A DNA stretch of 64,000 nucleotides, taken from positions 1 to 64,000 of the IMG/VR virus record IMGVR_UViG_3300010885_007382; one strand, given 5' to 3'. Of this stretch, positions 54,042-63,543 are shown piece after piece. Both the position numbers and the translations under genes were made by a program. Numbering within the stretch: the stretch's first letter is position 1; every line of letters starts with the position of its first letter. The notes below the pieces were generated by a model that saw only the letters and a list, made by a program, of their open reading frames with translations, ran no database searches and was not told the origin of the DNA. The stretch is from a virus.

Positions 54042-54784
54042 TATAGTTTCCTTATAATCTCAAACTTTCCACTGTGGTGTTCAACAATAGCGGTGCAGGA
54101 TTCTACCCAGTCACCACAGTTCATATATTTAACACCATCAATAGTAGATATATTAACAGAATGTATATGGCCACATATAACCCCATCGACGCATCTCCTT
54201 TTGGCTGCATCTGCAACCACAGACTCATAGTCACCGATAAAGTTTACTGCCTCTTTGACATTATGCTTTGCCCACGCAGATAATGAGAAGCCTCGAATGT
54301 TAAGAGTTCTATATACCCATTGTAATTTAGTATTCAAGTCAATCATACAATCATAAGCCCAACCACCAACATAAGCAAGCCACTTAGCATTGGTTGTGAC
54401 CAGGTCAAACTGGTCACCATGAATAACAAGATACCTATTGTTATCTTCTCCCACATGAATACACTCATTTACTAACTCAATATTACCCAATACAGTTCCA
54501 CCATACTCACGGAGAAACTCATCATGGTTACCAGTTATATAAACAACTTTGTGCCCGTTCTTTGATAGTTTGAGAAGGTATTGTAGAACATTAGAATGAG
54601 ACTGTGGCCAATGTATTTTTTTCTTCATACTCCAACCATCAATAATATCACCTATTAGATAGTATGTTTCGGCCTCAGTAGATTTTAGAAACTCTAGCAA
54701 GAGTTCCGCATTTGAATGTTTAGTGCCAAGATGAACATCAGATATAAAGATAGAGCGATACTTTCTGCGATCTTTATTTTTCAA
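54041..54784 (-). CDS. UDP-2,3-diacylglucosamine diphosphatase-like phosphoesterase (LpxH-type)
   Basis: The 247-residue protein has metallophosphoesterase motifs ISDVHLG near 14-20, IGDIIDG near 45-51, GNHDE near 87-91, HGDQF near 122 and CGHIHS near 203. The set matches LpxH-like UDP-2,3-diacylglucosamine hydrolases in lipid A synthesis or related lipid-sugar hydrolysis. Start codon is TTG with a strong AGGAGG four bases before. A late-type motif lies upstream. Confidence 0.85.
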   Translation of the reverse strand: MKNKDRRKYRSIFISDVHLGTKHSNAELLLEFLKSTEAETYYLIGDIIDGWSMKKKIHWPQSHSNVLQYLLKLSKNGHKVVYITGNHDEFLREYGGTVLGNIELVNECIHVGEDNNRYLVIHGDQFDLVTTNAKWLAYVGGWAYDCMIDLNTKLQWVYRTLNIRGFSLSAWAKHNVKEAVNFIGDYESVVADAAKRRCVDGVICGHIHSVNISTIDGVKYMNCGDWVESCTAIVEHHSGKFEIIRKL

Positions 54785-54812
54785 AGGGCCTCCTTTTAGG
54801 CTGGTCCACGTC

Positions 54813-54819
54813 TATTTAT
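54813..54819 (-). promoter_or_regulatory. Late promoter motif ATAAATA
   Basis: Minus-strand ATAAATAGACG 29 bases before the TTG start at 54784; predicted leader about 23 bases. Confidence 0.5.
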
Positions 54820-54962
54820 CCAGCACGAACCGTCAGCCCTTTTTCTTTCAGTATCTTCATATACTCTATCTTCAGTTCCAATAGATTATCTTTATTCACC
54901 TCTTTGTCTTTTACATACTCAGCGAATTGTTTATCAAATTCTGCCTGAGTAATAGAGTCCAT
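54816..54962 (-). CDS. Small acidic-basic hypothetical protein, 48 aa
   Basis: ATG at 54960-54962, overlapping the upstream stop, TAA at 54816-54818. It starts MDSITQAEFDKQFAEYVKDK. Helical. It lies between the acyl-CoA dehydrogenase and the late motif. Function unknown. Confidence 0.55.
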   Translation of the reverse strand: MDSITQAEFDKQFAEYVKDKEVNKDNLLELKIEYMKILKEKGLTVRAG

Positions 54963-56620
54963 CAGAGGTCGGCATTCATCATTGTATCGCTACCTTTACG
55001 AATACGGTTCAAAAGAAACTGTGTCTTGGGTGCGATCCGATCCATGAAATACTGGGCTGTATTGTGTCTGTCTTTATCGTCAGTAGCAAGACAAATCTTC
55101 ACATGAGCAAGACCAAGCAATACAATACCAAAAATCTCCATGTAATCATATGCGGCAGAACCAGCATTGTTTGGATTCTTCATAGCATGACCAACTAGCC
55201 ATTCTGTCGCCTGCTTCAAATGATCAACGGATGTAGTCATTGGCTGAACAATAGGATTGATACCATTCTCATAAGCGCCGGTTAAGAAATGAGCACTATC
55301 AGCCAAGAATGTTTTTATACCCCGCCCAAAGTTCTTAGGGAGTTTACGACCAACAAGATCCATTGCCTGTATGCCGTTGGCACCTTCGTAAATCTGAGAT
55401 ATGCGAACATCCCGAACAATCTGCTCCATACCCCACTCTTTAATATAACCATGTCCTCCAAAGACTTGCTGTGCCTTGACAGCATTCTCAAAACCATAAT
55501 CAGTAAACATACCTTTCAATACTGGTGTAATAAGTCCTAATCGTTCCTGTGCGTCATCTGATTTATCATCAACGAGCAAGGCTGCTTCATATAAACACAA
55601 TCTTGATGCTTCGTTGAAAGATCGTATATCGAGAAGCATACGACGGACATCAGGATGGTTAATAATAGCCACAGCGGGGCCTTTAGGATCAGTGATTCTA
55701 GAACTTTGTATCCGTTCTCTAGCATATTCCAAAGCATTTTGATAAGCCAACTCCGATTGTCCAAGTGCCTGTAGAGCACAGTTAATACGCTCCTCATTCA
55801 TCATGTGGAACATAACATTTAAACCCTTACCTCTTTCGCCAAGTAGATAACCAACAGCACCATCATAGTTCATAACACAAGCAGGTGAACCTTTGATACC
55901 CATCTTGTGTTCAATAGAACCAACTGATAGTTTGTTGTATTCACCATCACCATGTATCTTAGGAACAATAAACAAACTGATACCTTTTGTTCCTGGTGGA
56001 TCACCTTCAACTCTTGCTAATACAAGATGAATAATGTTTTCTGTTAGGTCATGTTCACCACATGAAATGAATATCTTTTGACCTGTAATTAAAAATTCTG
56101 TATCTCTACCAGTAGAAATGGCTTTTGTTTTGAGCAAACCTAGATCAGTACCACAATGTGGTTCTGTCAAGTTCATGGTACCAGTCCATTCACCAGAGGC
56201 CATCTTAGGAACATAATTATCTTTTTGCTCTTGTGTACCTTCTGCTAGAATAGCTGTAATCGCACCCTTAGTAATACCAGGGAACAAACTGAAGGCCATG
56301 TTACTAGAACAAACAAACTCATTGACGGCTGAGAATAGAACATTAGGCAATCCCTGACCACCATATTGTTCTGACACATCTAATGCGCCCCAGCCACCTT
56401 TACTAAACTCTTCATATACTTTGTGAAATGTACCTGGCACAGTAACATCATTAAACACGCCTCTTTCACAACCATTGTCACCATCAGCATTAGTAGGAAA
56501 GATAATCTCTTCACATAGCTTTGCTGCTTCATTGATAATAGGTTCAGATAGATCGTTGTCAAACTTTAAAACATCACGAAGAAGAAATAATGCGGATTCA
56601 GTCGGTGCTTTGTATTTCAT
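54962..56620 (-). CDS. Acyl-CoA dehydrogenase, DmdC/FadE-like, full length
   Basis: The 552-residue flavoenzyme has GGWGALDVSEQYGGQG near 75-90, GEWTGTMNLTEPHCGTDLG near 143-161 (FAD/substrate site), MNEERINCALQALG near 274, VFGGHGYIKEWGMEQIVRD near 386-404 and the catalytic Glu412 in IYEGANGIQ. A C-terminal helical domain follows as in acetyl-CoA dehydrogenase-like and DmdC proteins. It oxidises an acyl-CoA thioester and passes electrons to ETF, which is not encoded here. All active-site parts look intact. Such an enzyme is rare in phages. Confidence 0.9.
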   Translation of the reverse strand: MKYKAPTESALFLLRDVLKFDNDLSEPIINEAAKLCEEIIFPTNADGDNGCERGVFNDVTVPGTFHKVYEEFSKGGWGALDVSEQYGGQGLPNVLFSAVNEFVCSSNMAFSLFPGITKGAITAILAEGTQEQKDNYVPKMASGEWTGTMNLTEPHCGTDLGLLKTKAISTGRDTEFLITGQKIFISCGEHDLTENIIHLVLARVEGDPPGTKGISLFIVPKIHGDGEYNKLSVGSIEHKMGIKGSPACVMNYDGAVGYLLGERGKGLNVMFHMMNEERINCALQALGQSELAYQNALEYARERIQSSRITDPKGPAVAIINHPDVRRMLLDIRSFNEASRLCLYEAALLVDDKSDDAQERLGLITPVLKGMFTDYGFENAVKAQQVFGGHGYIKEWGMEQIVRDVRISQIYEGANGIQAMDLVGRKLPKNFGRGIKTFLADSAHFLTGAYENGINPIVQPMTTSVDHLKQATEWLVGHAMKNPNNAGSAAYDYMEIFGIVLLGLAHVKICLATDDKDRHNTAQYFMDRIAPKTQFLLNRIRKGSDTMMNADL

Positions 56621-56765
56621 TCTTCTTTTCCTTCTCTTCTAGATATTCCATCCATTCTTTAACACGCTTCAGTTCACCTTTTTCAAACTCTCTTGAGTGG
56701 CTGTAGATTACAGGCCATGCCATATGTCCATCAATAAGAAGTTTCAGTTCTTCCCACTTATCCAT
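56598..56765 (-). CDS. Small charged protein, 55 aa
   Basis: ATG at 56763-56765, TGA at 56598-56600. It starts MDKWEELKLLIDGHMAWPVIY and has a Glu/Lys-rich helix; overlaps both neighbours. Function unknown. Confidence 0.55.
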   Translation of the reverse strand: MDKWEELKLLIDGHMAWPVIYSHSREFEKGELKRVKEWMEYLEEKEKKNEIQSTD

Positions 56766-57699
56766 TCTTCATACTTTCTATGATATCGTCTAGTGTATGC
56801 TCTGGTTTAAATTTTAATACTGTTTCTGCGGTTGTTGTATCAGCAACAAGATAAGGAACGTCACCATTGCGACGATCCTCATAAACTATTTCCATCTCAC
56901 CATTATGAATGATTTCGTTTACTTTGTCAATCACTTCCTTGACAGTATATCCAGTGCCTGTTCCAATGTTACAAGCAATATTAGAACCTTCATTGTTACT
57001 TATATACTCATAGGCACAGATATGAGCCCGGCAGATATCAATCACATGAACATAATCACGAACACACGTTCCATCTTTCGTTGCCCATGTGTCTCCGTAA
57101 ATAGCTGCTTTCTTGTTTCTGACTAGAAGAGGAATGAGATGTGTTTCTGGATTATGTTCTTCATGTAGATTTGCTTTAGCGTTTCTACCACAGGCATTGA
57201 AATAGCGTAGGCGGGCTACATTGATACCATCAAGAGTAGATAATATATCTTCACATATTGCTTTTGTTTTACCATAGACAGAAACAGGATTTATTGGTCG
57301 TGTTTCCATTATGTGTCCAGCTAGTGGATTGATGGAGTCACCATACACAGCGGCAGTAGAAGAAAAGATAAAGTTCTTTATTCCGTAGTATTTTGCTGCG
57401 TCGATGGCTCCGAATGTGGCACCAATGTTGTTCCTGTAGTATGCCCATGGATCTCGTTCACCCTCTTCCACTGAAATGTATGCGGCAAAGTGGAATAAGC
57501 AGTCGATACTCTTTGATCCGAAATAAAGGGAATTGACAGACATATCAATACGGCTATAAACATCATACAGATGCCTAAGATGCGGTTTATCAACTTTATC
57601 TACTCCTATGATGTGACAGTCTGGATATGACTGCCGCAACTCGTAGCACATATGGCTGCCGATAAAACCGTTACAACCCGTGACTACGAATGTTTTCAT
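56758..57699 (-). CDS. galE: UDP-glucose 4-epimerase
   Basis: From MKTFVVTGCNGFIGSHM (Rossmann GxxGxxG at 8-14) the protein has 313 residues. SSTAAVYGDS near 115 and SVYGKTKAICE near 140 give the Ser and Tyr-x3-Lys catalytic residues. RYFNACGRN is the GalE substrate region. It interconverts UDP-Glc/UDP-Gal or related sugars. Overlaps the next gene by 4 bases. Confidence 0.88.
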   Translation of the reverse strand: MKTFVVTGCNGFIGSHMCYELRQSYPDCHIIGVDKVDKPHLRHLYDVYSRIDMSVNSLYFGSKSIDCLFHFAAYISVEEGERDPWAYYRNNIGATFGAIDAAKYYGIKNFIFSSTAAVYGDSINPLAGHIMETRPINPVSVYGKTKAICEDILSTLDGINVARLRYFNACGRNAKANLHEEHNPETHLIPLLVRNKKAAIYGDTWATKDGTCVRDYVHVIDICRAHICAYEYISNNEGSNIACNIGTGTGYTVKEVIDKVNEIIHNGEMEIVYEDRRNGDVPYLVADTTTAETVLKFKPEHTLDDIIESMKNG

Positions 57700-58688
57700 T
57701 TTTTCTCCACAACATGTTTGAGGCACATACGAATTGAGTCATCAACTTTCATCTTGGCTTCCCAACCAAGTTCATTCTTTGCTTTATCACAATCAGGAAT
57801 ACGCACAAGAACATCGTTCTCATAATTACCAACTGTTTCGTAAAGCAAGAAGTAATCATCAAACAATCTAAACTCTTTTGAAGCAATGTCCTTGATCTTC
57901 TCTGCTAGAACTCGCATAGAGATAGGTTCAGGATTACCTAGATTGTATATCTGGTTATCTGTCTTGTTAGAGAATGAATGATCAGCAATAGCAGCAGCCA
58001 CTTCATCAATCCACGTGAAGCAACGTACCTGACTACCATTACCGATGATAGGTAGTGGATGCTTTCTCTCGATTACAATGTTTTTGATGTAATCAGCAAA
58101 CACATGGGAGATACCAACTTCAGCATCTTCACTCTTTTCATATGGTGTAATGATATTGAACGGACGCCAGATTGTATATTTCAATCCATGCTGCTTTAGG
58201 TATGCCTTAGAAACACGTTCACCAACAAACTTTGATAGTCCGTAATCTGTATATGGTGCTGGATTTGTATCAATGATATCTTCCGCTACAGGATAACCAA
58301 TCTTCTGTGGACAGTTCTCATAGACCATAGATGATGAAATGTAGATTACCTTTAGCACACCATTCTTAACAGCAGCCCTAAGAACATTATCATGTAGAGA
58401 GATATCTTTATACATCTCACCACAATATTTATTGAAGCCACCGACGCCGTAGATTGTAGCAGCAGCCTGAATGATACAGTCTGGTCTAGTCTGTTCAATC
58501 AATCTATCAACGCTGATACGGTCTGTAAGATCACACTTGATAAACTGATAATCATTACCGGCGATACCAAGACGTTCGCCATATCGTGCTAAGTTATCAA
58601 CACCGACAACAACATAACCCTTTTTCAATAGCAGCGGAATAACTGCCTGCATCAATGAACCTTCACTACCTGTCACTAAAACCTTCAT
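57696..58688 (-). CDS. NAD-dependent sugar epimerase/dehydratase
   Basis: The 330-residue SDR protein has VTGSEGSLMQAVIPLL at 4-19, ISSSMVYENCP near 117 and YGLSKFVGERV near 145 (Tyr-x3-Lys). The Rossmann loop is GSEGSL rather than the usual GxxGxI. It resembles bacterial nucleotide-sugar epimerases; exact substrate not assignable. Part of the sugar cluster. Confidence 0.85.
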   Translation of the reverse strand: MKVLVTGSEGSLMQAVIPLLLKKGYVVVGVDNLARYGERLGIAGNDYQFIKCDLTDRISVDRLIEQTRPDCIIQAAATIYGVGGFNKYCGEMYKDISLHDNVLRAAVKNGVLKVIYISSSMVYENCPQKIGYPVAEDIIDTNPAPYTDYGLSKFVGERVSKAYLKQHGLKYTIWRPFNIITPYEKSEDAEVGISHVFADYIKNIVIERKHPLPIIGNGSQVRCFTWIDEVAAAIADHSFSNKTDNQIYNLGNPEPISMRVLAEKIKDIASKEFRLFDDYFLLYETVGNYENDVLVRIPDCDKAKNELGWEAKMKVDDSIRMCLKHVVEKK

Positions 58689-59932
58689 AGAACTTCTCCT
58701 GCTTTATATATGCCGGTATTACTTAGCTTACTTTTTGGAAACATCTTCCATAGATCAGCAATAACACAATCGTAGCTAAAATCTGTTGTCTTGTATCCGA
58801 ATGTCTCTGGATTGAGAAAATCATCATGTGGTGTCATGACAATCACAGCATCGAATGTTTTGTTGTTTGGTATATTCATATCTTCAATATGCATCGGGTC
58901 AACCATATAAGCAGTCACACCATGCTTCTTACATACCTTCTTCATCTTGAATGAAAGACTGTTTCGTGTATCGTCACAGTTCTTCTTGAATGTAGCACCG
59001 AGAATTAGAACGTTCTCAATGTTAGGATTTATTTCTCTGATACGGTTGAAGATATAATCAGGCATGCCCTCATTGATAAGGAAGCTAGTTTGAATAAGAT
59101 CGCCGAAAGGAATATCAGAAAGAAGAAAACGACCATCTTTAAATAGACAAGGCCCTCCGACATTAGGTCCAGGGTGAGGTACATCCATTCTTGGATAGTC
59201 GTAATTACATGCGTCAATAACTTTATCAATGTTTACTCCATGCTTTTCACCAATCATCCAGAACTCATTGGCAAACGCAAAAGTAACATAACGATACATA
59301 TTTGTCATCAACTTGCCAATCTCTGCCTCTTTGGGAGACAGATGAAAGATTTGATTTGTGATAAAGGTACTAAAGAAATCTCTAGCAACCTCAAAAGAAC
59401 GAGTTGTAAAAGCACCAACAAGCTGTGGTAGCTTGCCAGTTTCAATAATAGACTTACCTTGAACAACTCTCTCAGGACAGAATACAAGATGATAATCAGC
59501 ACCTTCTGCCCAGCCATGTTTCTTGGCAATATGTTTACGAAGAACCTCTGTTGTTCCTGGTGATACTGTAGAACGAAGAACAATCAATTGTCCTACATTC
59601 ATACGAGGAATAAGAGTATCATCAACAAAATTAAAAAGATCATCAAGTCTGGCATTACCTTCTCCATCAACTGGCGTGCCAATCATAATGGCGATAACAT
59701 CAACGTTTTTGATAAAGTCAAAGTCTGTCGTAAATATCAAACGATTGTTGTCAAGATTGCGGCGAAGAATAACACCAGCACCTTCTTCAACATATGGCAC
59801 AATACCTTTGGTTAGACAATCAACATTATACTGATTGATATCTATACCATAAACTGTATGACCTGCTTCAGCAATCACACAAGCAAATGGAAAGCCAACA
59901 TGACCACCTGCACCAATAACTGCTACTTTCAT
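58685..59932 (-). CDS. UDP-sugar dehydrogenase (WecC/Ugd family)
   Basis: The 415-residue protein has the NAD motif IGAGGHVGFPFACVIAEAGH at 6-25, IGTPVDGEGNARLDDL near 94, LRSTVSPGTTEVL near 128 and GPNVGGPCLFKDG near 255 with the catalytic Cys. It oxidises UDP-hexose C6 to the uronate (UDP-ManNAc or UDP-Glc type). It gives an acidic sugar for a surface glycan. Confidence 0.87.
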   Translation of the reverse strand: MKVAVIGAGGHVGFPFACVIAEAGHTVYGIDINQYNVDCLTKGIVPYVEEGAGVILRRNLDNNRLIFTTDFDFIKNVDVIAIMIGTPVDGEGNARLDDLFNFVDDTLIPRMNVGQLIVLRSTVSPGTTEVLRKHIAKKHGWAEGADYHLVFCPERVVQGKSIIETGKLPQLVGAFTTRSFEVARDFFSTFITNQIFHLSPKEAEIGKLMTNMYRYVTFAFANEFWMIGEKHGVNIDKVIDACNYDYPRMDVPHPGPNVGGPCLFKDGRFLLSDIPFGDLIQTSFLINEGMPDYIFNRIREINPNIENVLILGATFKKNCDDTRNSLSFKMKKVCKKHGVTAYMVDPMHIEDMNIPNNKTFDAVIVMTPHDDFLNPETFGYKTTDFSYDCVIADLWKMFPKSKLSNTGIYKAGEVL

Positions 59933-60711
59933 TTTCTAAACCTTTCGCAATCTATCTTAGTCAAGCATCCGTTGACCGCACTTCTATCACCAAGTTCGAC
60001 AACATCATATGCCTTGACGCCCTCTCTAGCACCGATCCACATTTCATCATACATTCTTACAGGTGCTTGTTTGATCCAAGCATCTGTAGTTATCTCTTGT
60101 AATTTATGCCACCATGTCTTATCAATCGGGTCGGGCAGTTGTCTTATATGACTTGAGTTTGCCCACCAAAAGTTACCACAGAAATGTGGCGAAGGTTCTT
60201 CATGATAATCACCACCAGCAATGTCATAACTGTTTAGAGCATTCTCACAAAACTGCCAGTTTCGTAACACAGACCAATTCATGAAAGAACGCCAGTAAAA
60301 GTATTCCTTATGTTTGACAATGTTATTGACATTGACGTTAGTGGAATATGAAGTTGAGCCTTTGGAATGAAAGTATAGAACCTTCATGTCTTCAGTCTTA
60401 CAATCCTCATAGATACGCTTTAGTGTAATATCTTCCGTGCATGACTTGTTAGTGTTTCTATTATAGAGCATGTCACGGTCGTTGTCAAATGGATTCTTGA
60501 CAGCGGTTAATTCCATAGGAATGTTATAGGACTCACATAGTCGGACAAACATAGCAATACGATCATCGTCCTGAGCAATACAGGTGACTTTCATCTTATC
60601 AATTTGTGTATTGAGACCTGAATCCTCTATCACCTTCATTTGCTCAAGAAAGATAGATGACCAGATTAGAGGATCATCTGTTAGATGAATATGATAATAT
60701 GCTCTAATCAT
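59929..60711 (-). CDS. Putative glycosyltransferase
   Basis: From MIRAYYHIHLTDDPLIWSSIF the protein has 260 residues. It has LYFHSKGSTSYS and GDYHEEPSPHFCGNFWWANSSHIRQLPDP (cut here), patterns shared with small glycosyltransferases of phages and bacteria that contain an HSKG and a WWANSxxIRxLP motif. The catalytic DxD is not clear. Context in a sugar cluster supports the call. Confidence 0.6.
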   Translation of the reverse strand: MIRAYYHIHLTDDPLIWSSIFLEQMKVIEDSGLNTQIDKMKVTCIAQDDDRIAMFVRLCESYNIPMELTAVKNPFDNDRDMLYNRNTNKSCTEDITLKRIYEDCKTEDMKVLYFHSKGSTSYSTNVNVNNIVKHKEYFYWRSFMNWSVLRNWQFCENALNSYDIAGGDYHEEPSPHFCGNFWWANSSHIRQLPDPIDKTWWHKLQEITTDAWIKQAPVRMYDEMWIGAREGVKAYDVVELGDRSAVNGCLTKIDCERFRK

Positions 60712-61924
60712 TGATCTCAAACTTTGGGAAGTAACGCACAAAAATATCCTTATGTGTATGTGGTGGTCTAATCTCTTTGATCTTCTTTACAATCTCATCA
60801 TAAAAGTTCCATGCTAGTGGAACGAAGCATACTTTTGGTTTCTCAAAATGATTTAGTGTTAGATAAGATTGAGAGTAAATCGGAACAGACATACCTGGTG
60901 TAAAGTGTAATTGCTTGAGAGGATTATCATCAACGATAAAGTCTGGACCTTCATTAGCAAAGTTCATTAGAGTGTTACCTTTAGCAGGAGCACCATAACC
61001 AACTACTGTATATCCTAATCCACGATAGCCTCTGATTGTCTCAGCAAACTTATCAGCAATAAAGTAACACTTTTCAGCATAGTGAGTATATGTGTCAGGA
61101 TCATACAAACCATAGTTTTCTTCTTCCACAATCTTCTTTTCAATATTCAACTTTGCTTCTTTGACTTTTGATATAACAAAGATAAGACTTCCACCATGAA
61201 TTGGATGTTCTATAACATCGATAAGGTGTAGTCCGGCACGATTACACAAAGCTCTAGCTGACTTGATGTTATAAAATGATAGATGCTCGTGGTAGATTGT
61301 ATCAAACTCACCATTGATAATCATATCAGCCTGTGATACGGAACAGAACAATAGACTATCCTCATGCATACGTGGAGCAATGTTCTTTAGCAAAGATAAC
61401 TGATCCGCATTATGAGCAAAGGCATTCAAGCAAGTGATAACATCAAACTGCTTAGAACCAAACTCTTTGCCTGTAAAGAATCCACAGTGAACCGTATGAT
61501 TGAGAGAAGATATTGGATGCAAGTTTTCAGCAGGATCAACGCCATATCTGGAGGCTCCCGTGCCACCCCATGCGTTTAGAAAACTACCGTCATTGCATCC
61601 AATATCTAACACTGACTCTGGTGTAGAGCCATATTTCTTTACGATCTGGTCAACTAGCCAATTGAAATACTCTAACGATGTTTTAGCTGTACCTGACACA
61701 TAAGCATAATCCTTGAACATCAATTCAGGATTTACTTGATGTGTTAGTTGAACATGAAAGCAATGTTCACAGCGATTAATTGCTAGAGGAAATGTTTGCT
61801 CAGGTTCATTCTGTATCTTCTTATAAGAGTTAGCTAATGGTTGGGAATTGAGATCCAACACAGGAACTAAATCGGTAGAACCACATGCGATACATTCTGT
61901 AATAGGACGACATTCCCAATCCAT
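60704..61924 (-). CDS. Sugar C-methyltransferase
   Basis: The 406-residue protein has an N-terminal zinc-binding domain (CIACGSTDL at 10-18, CEHCFHVQL near 52), a SAM domain with VLDIGCNDGSFLNAWG near 105, and a C-terminal Rossmann-like domain with GYGAPAKGNTLMNF near 300. This is the three-part layout of NDP-hexose C-methyltransferases that build branched sugars. It suggests that a methylated deoxysugar is made. Confidence 0.88.
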   Translation of the reverse strand: MDWECRPITECIACGSTDLVPVLDLNSQPLANSYKKIQNEPEQTFPLAINRCEHCFHVQLTHQVNPELMFKDYAYVSGTAKTSLEYFNWLVDQIVKKYGSTPESVLDIGCNDGSFLNAWGGTGASRYGVDPAENLHPISSLNHTVHCGFFTGKEFGSKQFDVITCLNAFAHNADQLSLLKNIAPRMHEDSLLFCSVSQADMIINGEFDTIYHEHLSFYNIKSARALCNRAGLHLIDVIEHPIHGGSLIFVISKVKEAKLNIEKKIVEEENYGLYDPDTYTHYAEKCYFIADKFAETIRGYRGLGYTVVGYGAPAKGNTLMNFANEGPDFIVDDNPLKQLHFTPGMSVPIYSQSYLTLNHFEKPKVCFVPLAWNFYDEIVKKIKEIRPPHTHKDIFVRYFPKFEIND

Positions 61925-61927
61925 AGT

Positions 61928-62500
61928 TTACTCCTTAATCCAATACCATGCGTCTTGCTCAGGAAGATGAATTGGTGTTGCTCCCATCTCTTTAGCAAAT
62001 TCATCAACCGCACGACCAACGCCTTCAATTACACGATAGTCATGGCCAGCAAATACTCCGCCCTTCTTAATCTTAGGCCAGTAGTTGCGACAGTCTGTTA
62101 GAACCTGAGCATACTCATGTAGACCGTCAATGAAGATAAAGTCAAACGCATTGTCTTGAAACAACGGAACAGCATCGTCGGATGTTAGACGATAATGCTT
62201 CCATCTATCACCAAACTCTGCGGTACGACGACGCATATTTTCATACTTCTCGTCCTGTTGACGCTGACTGATATAACCTTCTGGATACCAATCTTGATAT
62301 GCCTGATAAGGATCCACACCATATAGCTTCAAGTCTGGTCTATTCTTGAGAAAGAACCAACTCGTTGGTGCTTCATCAACACCGATTTCAATACCAACAG
62401 GATTAACAAAGTCCTTTAGTAATGGAAGAACATCTTTACCAGATACCCATTGTGGGTCTGGCATAGGATCAATAATTGTATATGTTACACCGTTACTCAT
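61928..62500 (-). CDS. Class I SAM methyltransferase
   Basis: The 190-residue protein has NPVGIEIGVDEAPTSWFFL near 32 (motif I), DFIFIDGLHEYAQVLTDCRNYW near 118-139 and KKGGVFAGHDY near 144. The HEYxxVxxD layout is that of Methyltransf_24 proteins, often O-methyltransferases in sugar clusters. Substrate unknown. Confidence 0.82.
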   Translation of the reverse strand: MSNGVTYTIIDPMPDPQWVSGKDVLPLLKDFVNPVGIEIGVDEAPTSWFFLKNRPDLKLYGVDPYQAYQDWYPEGYISQRQQDEKYENMRRRTAEFGDRWKHYRLTSDDAVPLFQDNAFDFIFIDGLHEYAQVLTDCRNYWPKIKKGGVFAGHDYRVIEGVGRAVDEFAKEMGATPIHLPEQDAWYWIKE

Positions 62501-63543
62501 TCTGTCACCTCAATCCATTCTGGGTTAGCAAGTGACCAGTCGACCACTTCTTTGATACGCTCACGCAATGTATATTTCGGTTCCCAACCAAGTGATTTCA
62601 TATACTCACCTGATAGACCATAACGCAAGTCATGACCTGGACGTGAAGAATGGAAGTCAACCATTTCATAGTTTAGTTCTTTGCCTTCTGCGCCAGCAAC
62701 ATACTTAGCTAGTTCTAGATTGTTGATTTCTTCTTTACCAACAACATTGAACTTAGGACACTTAGCTCCACCATAATCAGGCTCATGAACTTTAGCAACC
62801 TGCTCTGGTGATAGATGTAGTAGGAAATACATAGCATCAGCAACATCAGCCGCATGAATATAGAAACGTGAACCAGGAACAGTCTTTGATGGATCTGAAT
62901 GGATCGTAACAGTTTCTTCATTGCGAACCTTACGAATACACATTGGTAAGAACTTCTCTGGATGCTGACGCTGACCAAAGACATTCATTGTATGTGTAAT
63001 GAAGATAGGCAACTTGTATGTGTTCTCGAACGAAACACACATCTCTTCACCAGCAGCCTTAGACGCCGAATAAGGATTAGTTGAGTTGTAACGATCACGT
63101 TCTCCATATGTAATTGTACCAGGAGCAGGACCGAATACTTCGTCGGTGCTGAAATAGACGAACCTCTTTAGATTGGAACATTTGCGGGCAAAGTTTAGAA
63201 TATTTACTGTGCCGACAACATTGTCCATAACGAATGACATTGGATCTTCAATAGAGCGGTCAACGTGTGACGACGCTGCCATGTGTAAGATGTAATCAAC
63301 ATCACCAATAAAGTTTTGCTGTAATGATGTAACTTCGGCACGAAGATCACCATACACAACTTTTACTCTCTTGCGTGTTGCCACATCATAACGACGAACA
63401 ACATCATCAAGACGATTTAGATTGCCAGAGTAATCTAGGCGATCTAACGATACAATGTTCCAATCAGTTTTCTGAAGGAACAAGTCAATAACGTGGTGAC
63501 CGATAAACCCGGCACCACCTGTAACCAATAGTGTTTTACTCAT
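62497..63543 (-). CDS. rmlB: dTDP-glucose 4,6-dehydratase-like protein
   Basis: From MSKTLLVTGGAGFIGHHV (GxxGxxG at 9-15) the protein has 348 residues. FVYFSTDEVFGPAPG near 125 has the Thr-Asp-Glu triad and NPYSASKAAGEEMC near 154 the Tyr-x3-Lys. This makes 4-keto-6-deoxyhexose, the start of rhamnose-type or branched sugars, fitting the C-methyltransferase nearby. Confidence 0.87.
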   Translation of the reverse strand: MSKTLLVTGGAGFIGHHVIDLFLQKTDWNIVSLDRLDYSGNLNRLDDVVRRYDVATRKRVKVVYGDLRAEVTSLQQNFIGDVDYILHMAASSHVDRSIEDPMSFVMDNVVGTVNILNFARKCSNLKRFVYFSTDEVFGPAPGTITYGERDRYNSTNPYSASKAAGEEMCVSFENTYKLPIFITHTMNVFGQRQHPEKFLPMCIRKVRNEETVTIHSDPSKTVPGSRFYIHAADVADAMYFLLHLSPEQVAKVHEPDYGGAKCPKFNVVGKEEINNLELAKYVAGAEGKELNYEMVDFHSSRPGHDLRYGLSGEYMKSLGWEPKYTLRERIKEVVDWSLANPEWIEVTE

